From positions 1 through 33,427 of the forward strand of contig JACQZN010000058.1 of NCBI GenBank assembly GCA_016213845.1: 33,427 bases of DNA, read 5' to 3'. The stretch's first letter is position 1; each line of letters opens with the position of its first letter. The notes beneath the pieces are model-generated. The model ran no database searches, had not been told where the DNA came from, and saw only the letters and a list, made by a program, of their open reading frames with translations. A program made the position numbers and the translations under genes. Source of the stretch: Candidatus Wallbacteria bacterium. Its GTDB lineage: Bacteria; Muiribacteriota; UBA6191; JACPRK01. Positions 8,095 through 16,000 of the stretch are shown piece by piece.

Positions 8095-9169
8095 ACCGGC
8101 TGACGAGGAAGTGGGCGGTGGCACGGGACAGGGAGAAGCGGAGCTGGCCGTGGTCGGAACGGGAGGCGAGCTCCATTTTCACCTCGACCTCGACGGGGCC
8201 GGCGCGGAAGATGCCGGGGTCGAGCACGGCCACGTAGGTCGTGGGTCCGAGGCGCTCGAAGGCCTTCTCGAGGCTGGTCGTCGTCGCCGTGGCCTTGGCG
8301 CTGAGCTTGGCCTCGATGTCGAGCCCGGCCTGCAGACCGCCGTGGCGGAACGTGAGCGTGATGCGCTCTGCCTTGCCCTGGAAGTAGACGAGCTTGTCGG
8401 CCTCGAGCTCGGCCCGCATCATCGGCACCCAGTTCAGCACCGACAGGATGACGAAACCGACCGCCAGCGCCACCCACTGCAGCCGGTTCATCGGCGCGGG
8501 GTCGGTCGCCAGCCACCAGAGGCCGACCTTGCGGCGCATCCCCGTCAGCGCCCGCTCGAGCCGCTCGAGCTGCGGCCGCAGAAACGCGAGCTTCCATCCC
8601 CGCGCCACAGGCCTCACCAGGCTTGCCGGCAGCACCACCGCCAGCAGCAGCCACCCCAGCGAGGCCTGCGCCGTCGAATCGCTCGCCGCAAGGCTCCAGC
8701 CGAAGAAGACCGCTCCCCAGAACATGCCCGCGTAAAGAATTCGAAACGTGCGGAAGAAGAGTGCCTGGCAACCCCCATCGAGCTGCCGGATCTCCTCCTC
8801 CCACTCCTCGACCATCGCTCGCGTCGCCAGCCCCTGGTCGATTCGCGTTTCCACCAAGAGCCGCATCGCGATCCAGAAGCCGCGATACATGATGTGGAGC
8901 ACCATCCCGGCCGTCACCAGCTCCAGCACGCTGGCGATGAAGGTGGACGCGTAGAGCAGCCAGACCCCTTCAAATCCCGTCTCCCCGCCGTAGTCGACGA
9001 TCTGGTACGCCGCCATCAGCGTGCCGGCCACCACCCCGGTCGCATACGTGAGCTGCAGCTCCGCCGAGAGCCTCATCCCGGCCTCCAGCGACGACGGCCT
9101 CGCCAGCGGCGATCCCTCCGAGCTCGCCGCCTGGCCCGCGCCCTCCCCCTGCATGCCAAGTTCGCCCAT
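8093..9169 (-). CDS. Polytopic membrane protein of unknown function
   Basis: 358 residues; no family recognised. About five hydrophobic segments are visible: about 40-60 (TYATGVVAGTLMAAYQIV), 70-95 (LLYASTFIASVLELVTAGM), 143-163 (FRILYAGMFWGAVFFGW), 170-190 (LGWLLLAVVLPASLV) and 230-250 (WVALAVGFVILSVLNWV). Between the second and third is a charged loop with EEWEEEIRQLDGG. The last 100 residues are soluble and beta-strand-like (ERITLTFRHGGLQAGLDIEA; VEVEVKMELASR). The gene is bracketed by two copies of the same palindrome, and its stop codon lies at the border of one. The Met at 9169 begins the protein; Met6 or Met32 are alternatives. Confidence 0.75.
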   Translation of the reverse strand: MGELGMQGEGAGQAASSEGSPLARPSSLEAGMRLSAELQLTYATGVVAGTLMAAYQIVDYGGETGFEGVWLLYASTFIASVLELVTAGMVLHIMYRGFWIAMRLLVETRIDQGLATRAMVEEWEEEIRQLDGGCQALFFRTFRILYAGMFWGAVFFGWSLAASDSTAQASLGWLLLAVVLPASLVRPVARGWKLAFLRPQLERLERALTGMRRKVGLWWLATDPAPMNRLQWVALAVGFVILSVLNWVPMMRAELEADKLVYFQGKAERITLTFRHGGLQAGLDIEAKLSAKATATTTSLEKAFERLGPTTYVAVLDPGIFRAGPVEVEVKMELASRSDHGQLRFSLSRATAHFLVSR

Positions 9170-9192
9170 GGCCCCAGTCTAGGGAAAAACCG

Positions 9193-9251
9193 GGAAAACC
9201 GGGGACACACGACCTATTTTTTTAAAATAGGTCGTGTGTCCCCGGTTTTCC
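9193..9251. repeat. Family A long palindrome, copy 2
   Basis: Perfect 28-nt arms (9193-9220 and 9224-9251) around TTT, nearly identical to the copy at 8038. A partial tandem copy of its end (GGGAAAAACC) precedes it at 9183. It reads into the coding sequence of the HisN-like gene and provides that gene's last residues (KPGTHDLF) and TAA stop. A transcript-end hairpin is possible, but the duplicated, conserved core suggests a dispersed repeat. Confidence 0.93.
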
Positions 9252-10049
9252 TGCGCGCAGCTCGGCCAGCACTGCGGGGAGGAGCTTGCCGTTGGTGGCG
9301 ATGACCTCGGAAGTGTGGGGTGTGGTGTGGCCGCTCCAGTCGGTGAAGGTGCCGCCGGCTTCCGTGACCACGGGGTAGAGCGCGGCCGTGTCCCAGAGCG
9401 AGAGCGACAGGTCCAGTACGACCTCGGCGCGCCCAGTCGCAAGCAGCGCGTACGCATAGGCGTCGCACCAGCTGCGGTCCGCGCGGCAGGCGCGCACCAG
9501 CCGGTCGAAGCCGCTCTTCTTGTCGCCCGTACCGAACATCTTCGAGCCGCAGGAGAGCACCCGTGCCTCGGCCAGGTCGTTCGCCTCGGAGACTCGGGCC
9601 CGGCGTCCATTCCACCAGACTCCGAGTCCCCGGCCTGCCCAGACCGTCTCGTGCAAGGCCGGCATGTGGATGACGCCGGCGACCAGCTCCCCGGCCCACT
9701 CGTAGGCTACCAGCACGCTGTACAGCGGCACACCGCTGATGAAGCTGAACGTGCCGTCGATCGGGTCGAGAATCCATCTGCCCGGCGAGCGCCCGGGCGT
9801 CTCGCCGAACTCTTCCCCCAGCACGCCGTCGTCCGGGAAGGCCCTGGCGATCCGTCGCCGCAGGAGCTCCTCGGAGCCGCGGTCAGCCGCGGTGACCGGC
9901 GAGCGGTCCGCCTTCAGCTCGTGCGGCGTGCCGGTGTTGAAGTAGCCCAGGGTGAAGGCGCCGGCCAGCTGCGCCGCTTCGACCGCGAACTCGAGTGCCT
10001 CGCGAATCGCAGCGAGCTCCAGCGTGCGGCCGCCGTGGGGCGCAGGCAT
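9222..10049 (-). CDS. hisN: Inositol-monophosphatase-family phosphatase, HisN-like (histidinol-phosphatase)
   Basis: 275 residues from the ATG at 10049. A GTG at 10061 is in frame and would overlap the Kelch stop as GTGA. The lithium-sensitive phosphatase fold is shown by the metal site GEE at 78-80, WILDPIDGT at 92-100 and the later LSLWDTAALYPVVTEAGG. The wording around DPIDGT (FSFISGVPLYSVLVA) resembles the HisN subgroup, which removes phosphate from histidinol phosphate, more than classical SuhB. No other his genes are nearby, so an inositol or other sugar-phosphate substrate remains possible. The final eight residues and stop codon come from the family A palindrome, so the natural C-terminus has been rewritten. 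Confidence 0.85.
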   Translation of the reverse strand: MPAPHGGRTLELAAIREALEFAVEAAQLAGAFTLGYFNTGTPHELKADRSPVTAADRGSEELLRRRIARAFPDDGVLGEEFGETPGRSPGRWILDPIDGTFSFISGVPLYSVLVAYEWAGELVAGVIHMPALHETVWAGRGLGVWWNGRRARVSEANDLAEARVLSCGSKMFGTGDKKSGFDRLVRACRADRSWCDAYAYALLATGRAEVVLDLSLSLWDTAALYPVVTEAGGTFTDWSGHTTPHTSEVIATNGKLLPAVLAELRAGKPGTHDLF

Positions 10050-10057
10050 CTCGGTGC

Positions 10058-13000
10058 TCACGGACCGCACGCCGGGAACGTCAGCACGAGGCTGTCGGGT
10101 ACCGACAGCAGGTAGGCGCGACCCGTGAGGACCGTTGAGGGGTCGGTAACGCCCGGCAGATGCACGCGGAATCGCGTCCGCCCGGGTACGGAATCGGCCT
10201 CGGTCGAGACGACGAAGCTGGCACCGGCGCGGGTCGCCAGCGAGCTCGTCGTTTCGCCCGCTGGCGGGTCGCGCGGGTAGGCGACCAAGTTCAGGCCGCG
10301 TCGCAGAAGGCGTGAGCGGTCTGTGCTGCCCCAAGGCCGTCCCTCGACGGTTCGAGGCGATTGCCGCCTTGGCGCCGTGACCAGGAAGCCGTCGTGTCCC
10401 CGCAGAGGGTCCGCGATGGAGCCAAACTCGGCCGCCACCGGCCGGAACACGCCCGCTTCCTCGGCACCCGCCGGCAGGTAGGCCGCGAAGCGTGCCCCCA
10501 GCACGTCCAGCACGCGCGAGACCGGCGGCGATTCCTCGACGCCGCGCCTCACCGGAAGCGCGATCAAGTTGGGGCCGCCCTCCAGGGTGAGCTGGGCCGA
10601 GCGCGTCGTCAGCGGGTCGACGGCAATGCTGACCACCGCCGGTTCGCTGCGGTCCTGGGCGTCGTCGACGAACAGCTGGAAGGAGTAGGTCCGCGAGGCG
10701 TCGTCGCCGAAGTCGGGCACGACAAACGTGGTGATCCTCGTGAATGGGTCCGAGAGCACGACCGGCGGGCCCTGGACTTGCACCCACTGGTAGGCGACTG
10801 CCGATGCCGCGTTGGGGCCGCTGTCAGCCGACTGGCTGCCGTCGAGCGAGAGGTTCGTGCAGACGGAGGCCTCGTCCTTTCCTGCCACGATCCGCGCGGC
10901 GGCGACGGGCACGCCGTTCGTCGCAGAGTCGACGACGACACGAATTGTCCTTTGACGGAAAATGCCGATCGGCGCGCCCGCGGAGTCGAGCTCCTCCGCT
11001 CGCGCCCTGAAAACGTGGACGCGCGAGGTCGTCGGCACGAAGCTCGCCTCGCTCACCAGCGTCGCCGTCGACTCCGAGGGAAGCAGCAGGACCGTCGGAC
11101 CGGCCAGCTGCTCAAACGAGAACACCAGCGACTGCGAGAGCGGCGCCACCCCTACATCGGGGTCCGTCGCCGTCGCCCTCAACGTCACCGTGGTGCCCGC
11201 CGTGACCCTGAGCGATCGAGGCGCTGGCGCTGACGGATCGTCCGGCACGGCCTCGCCCGGCTGTGATTGCCCGGCAGCCAGTGCGACCAGATCGAGCTCG
11301 GGCGGCGTGTCGCCGACGTCGGCGGCCAGGAGCACCAGGTCCTCTGACCTGTCCTCGGCTCCGTCGGGATCGGTCACGGTGACCTGGAACTGGTACTTGC
11401 AGGCGGCCGCAGCCACGAACTCCACCCGGGCGTCCTCTGTGGACGGTGCCAGCACCACGGGCGGTCCCAGCGTCTGCGTCCACGCATACTTCAGCCCATC
11501 GGGGTCCTCCCGGTCCGTGGAGCGCGAGGCATCGAGCACGATCCGATCGGTCCCCGTCGTGAACGCCAGCGCGGGCGCACCCTCCTCTGCGACCATCCCG
11601 CGCGCCGGGTCGATGATCACGGCCTGCGCCACGGGCGGTGCGTTGGATGCATTTTTCACTCGCACCAGCACGCGCACCTTCGAAGGTGCGCTCTCGAACC
11701 GCGCGTTCTTCGTGACGAGCTGGAAGGCGTAGACACCGCCGACGACGGGCACGAAGGACGGCGTGGCGGTAGCAGCCAGCTCCGGCTTCGGCGCGCCGGC
11801 GGGCGCCTCCAGTGTCGTCCATGCATAGGAGAGCGGCTGTGGCGGCCGATTGGAGTCGCGGCTCCCGCGGCCGTCCAGCCGGACGAAGGCCACGCGCGGC
11901 GCCGAAAGCGCCAGCACCGGGTCGACCAGCTCGGTGGCGATCTGCGCCGGGCTCGTGCTCCGCACGGTCACGTCGACAGCGCGATCCAGGCCGGCGTCCG
12001 CATACGGCAGCAGCGTGTTCGGGTCCGTCGCGACGACGCGCGCGGTATCCCGACTCGAAAGACCGTCCGGGTCCACGACAGTAAGCGCCACCACGTACTC
12101 GCCGGCCGCCGGTAGAGCCCCGTCCAGGGTCGTGTCCGCCGGGAACGTGAGCACCGGGGTCGGCGACGTCGTGCTCGAGAAGAGCGTGTCCTGGAACACG
12201 CGCGAGTCTCCCGGCTTCGAAACCAGCTCCCACTCGTACGAAAGCGCCTGGCCGTCGGGGTCGCGCGACGCGCGGCCGTCCAGCGTAACGGCGTTGGTCG
12301 TCCCCTTGGAACCCAGTCTGCTCGTAGGATCGGGAAGGATGAGATAGCGGTCCGGGCCGGCGTCTGCCCTGGGCGTCGCTCCCGTGATGGCAATCGTCGC
12401 CGAGGCGCTCACTGCCGGCAGCCCGGTCTCGGTCGCCGAGAGCCCGAAGACGTAAGTCCCCGCGCGCAGCGCCTTGTACTTCACGACCGCCGCCGTGGAG
12501 GCGAGCGCCGGGGCGCCCGCGGGCCCGGTCGTCAGACTCCACGCGTATGAGAGCAGCCGCTTCCGAGGCGAAACGCTGCGGGTCGCGTCCAGCTCGACGA
12601 TCTGCGGGCCGCCATTGCCTCCCCTCACCACGATGCGCGCCACGGGTGGACCGTTCTCGGTGAGCACGCCCTGCGCCAGCTGCCGCCCCGCTGGGTCGGT
12701 GACGGTGGCGACGTAGCTGGACCCTCGCTCCAGCAGCACTCCTCCGAAGCTTGCGGAGCCGTCGGACACCGACTCCGCCACGACCTGTGCGCCGTCGCGG
12801 CCAGGCTGGACGAGCTCGAGCAGCACTCGCGCTCCGGCCGGCGCCAGCAGGCCGTCGAAGATGACGGTGGCGTCGACGCCCGTGGTTTCCAGGAGCGCGT
12901 CATTCGACGCCCCGTAACTGACGACACCGCCTTCCGGCGCCTGCAGCTTGAGCGGCGTCGCCGTGCTCGCCGTGCGCCGGGCCAGCCGGATTCGGTACCC

Positions 13001-16000
13001 TCCGCGGCCGGCCAGCTTGCCCCTCACCGAGGCGAAGAGCAGCCCGCGAGTCGGCGCGACGAAGTCGACGCGAGACGCCGGGGCCCCGGAGGTGTCGTCG
13101 TTGTCCGCCAGTCGCGTCGTCCCGTCGGAGTCGAAGATCGTGAGGAAGGAGTCCGGAAGCCCGGCGAGGAGCGTGTCGAGGACGTAGGCGGCGCCGCCTG
13201 TGAGCTCCAGACGGAAGAAGTCGACGTCGCCCGCGGCCTCGATGGTGCCGATGACTTCGGTGGCCGTGTCGGAGAGCCGGTCCTGCGGCGCGCGCGTCGC
13301 CACGGCCAGGTCAGGGTGGTCGTCGAGCACGGCCAGCTCCGTCGTCGACTCGGCGTATCCCCCGCGACCGTCTCGCACGGCCAGCTCGAAGCCGAAGAGG
13401 CCCGTGGCCGAGGTAGTGAAAGTAGCCTGCGCGCTGGTTGCGCCTGCCAGCGTGCCTGCCAGCGCGAGGCTTCCGATCCGACTCCACGCGTACGTCAGCG
13501 CGTCGCCGTCCGGGTCGGAGGCCGAGCCGGCCAGCGTGGCGGCGCTTGCTGCCGTGGCCGTGCCGGACTGCCCGGCCGACACCACGTGCAGAGCGTTGGT
13601 CGGATCGGCCGCCAGCTCCCATGTGTCGGAGACCCGGTCGAACGAGCTGGTCGAGGTGGTGCCGCCGAACAGCACGATGCGCCCGCGCGCCGTGTCGTAA
13701 GCCGCCGCGTGATCCAGGCGGCCCGCCGGCTCGACGCCCGGGTCGAACGGCGTCCAGCTCGATCCGTCCCATTCCCAGGCGTCGGCCAGCGGCGTGCCCG
13801 TCGGGCCGATGCCAAAGAGCAGGACCGTGCGGCCGCGGGCGGCGTCGTAGGCCATGGCGTGCTGCGCCCGCGCGGGTGGGCTCTTCCTCGGGAAACGCCG
13901 CTGCCACACGGAACCATCCCACTCCCAGGTGTCCGAGAGCCGACCGTCCGAGTTGGCGCCCCCGAAGAGCACGGTCCGCTTGCGGAGCGAGTCGTAGGCC
14001 ATGCGCGCGTGCTCGCGCGCCGGAGGTGAGACTGGCGTTGTCCGTTGAGTCCAGTTGGTGCCGTCGTATTCCCAGGTGTCCCCCAGGTAGTTGGCCAGCC
14101 GGCCTCCAAACAGCACCGTGCGCTTGCGGCCGGAGTCGTAGGTCATCGCGTGCCGCTTCCGGGTGGGCGGTGCTCCGGCCGTCATCATCTGGGCCCAGTT
14201 CGCGCCGTCGAACTCCCACGTGTCGTTCTGCAGGCGCAGGCTGGGCTCGATTCCACCGAAGAGCACCACACGGCCCCGGCCGGAATCGAACGCCATGTCG
14301 AGCTCCCGGCGCGCCCCGGGCAAGGTCGGCGGCAGCCGCCGCGTCCAATCTCGTCCGTCCCACTCCCAGTGCTCGTCGACCGTGGACGAGCCGAGCCCTC
14401 CGACCATCAGCGTCACGTGCCGCCTCGAGTCGTGGACCATCGCGTGGGTAAAGCGCGCCGCGGGAGTCGTGGACGACGACCTCTGGCTCCAGGCCCCCAC
14501 CAGCGAGGCCGCTCGCCCGACGAAGACCGCCACGGCCGAGGATGTCGCGCCGCCAGAGCCGCCGGACGTCAGGCCAAAGAGATACTCTCCCACGGTCGTC
14601 GGCGTGAAGCTCGCCGCGGAGCTAGTGGAGTCCCGCAAAGCCACCGACGGGCCGATGAGCAGATTCCACGAGAAGGTGGCCGTGTCGCCGTCCGGATCGA
14701 AGGCGCCGCCCGCCAGCGGAAACGGCTTGCCGACTGCACCCGTGCGCGACTCGCCGGGCAGCGCTTGCGGCGGCGCGTCCTCGGCGTCGACGTGCAGCTC
14801 CCAGGTGTCGGAAAGCCGGTTGATGGAGCTGGTCGACGTGGAGCCCGCGAACATCACCAGCCGGCCCCGGTCGCTGTCGAACGCCACCGCGTGGTCGAGG
14901 CGTGCTGCGGGCAGCTCGGGCAGCGCCAAGGGGGCCCAGATCCGCCCGTCCCACTCCCAGGTGTCCGCCAGGACCCGGCCTTCGCGGTCGATGCCTCCGT
15001 GGAGAAGGACCCTTCCGCGCACGGTGTCGTAGGCCATCGCGTGCTGGGCGCGCGGCGAGGGCGACCGCGGCGGCACCACGCGAATCCACTGGGCGCCGTC
15101 CCACTCCCAGGTATCGCCCAGCCGCCCCGCCGTCTCGATGCCGCCGAACAGCACCACGCGCCCGCGCACGGCGTCGTAGGCCATCTTCGCCGACTCCCGG
15201 GCCCCAGGTGAGACTGGAGAGGTCCGTTGAGTCCAGTTGCTGCCGTCGTACTCCCACGTGTCGCTGAAGCGGGGGCCGTTGACGCCGCCGAAGAGCACGG
15301 TCCGGCGCCGCACGGAGTCGTAGGTCAGCGAATGGCGATTGCGCGCCGGAGGCGTCGCCGCCGTCACGATCCGCACCCAGTTGGTGCCGTCGTACTCCCA
15401 CGTGTCGTCGAGGCGGTTCAGGCTGGGGGCCAGGCCGCCGAAGACGATTGTCCGTCCCCGGGCGCTGTCGAATACCATGTCATGCTCCCGCCGCGTGGGC
15501 GGCAGGGTTGGCCCGGACACCTGCGTCCATCGCCGGTCGAACCACTCCCACATGTCGCCCAGCGTCGAGCTGCCGAAGCCGCCGAGCAGCACCGTGCGGT
15601 GGCGCACGGAGTCGTAGGCCATCGCGTGGAACGTCCGCGCTGGCGGCGTCCCGGCGGACGTTGCCTGCTCCGACCACTCCAGCTCGGGCGGCTTGCGCGT
15701 CGTGGCATACACTCGCACCGTGGCTGTCTGCGAGGCGCCGGCGGCGTCGCTGGCCGTCACGGTGAAGCCGTAGTTGTCCGAAGAGGGCGGCGTGAAAGTC
15801 GGGTTCGCCGTGGCGGTCCCGGTCAGCGTCGCGGGCCGGCCCAGCACCTGGGTCCAGGAGTAGGTAAGGGTCACGTCGTCCGGATCGAAGGCGGCCGCCG
15901 AAAGGGTCACAGAACGGCCGGTCGATGCGAGCGCGGAATCGCCGGCATCGGCCGCCGGCGTCGCGTTGGCCGTGTCGGGGACCAGCTCCCAGGTGTCGCC

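Noticed and set aside
8038..9251. A CRISPR array made of the repeated palindromes
   Set aside because: Only two copies exist, more than 1 kb apart, with a gene between them and no cas genes.
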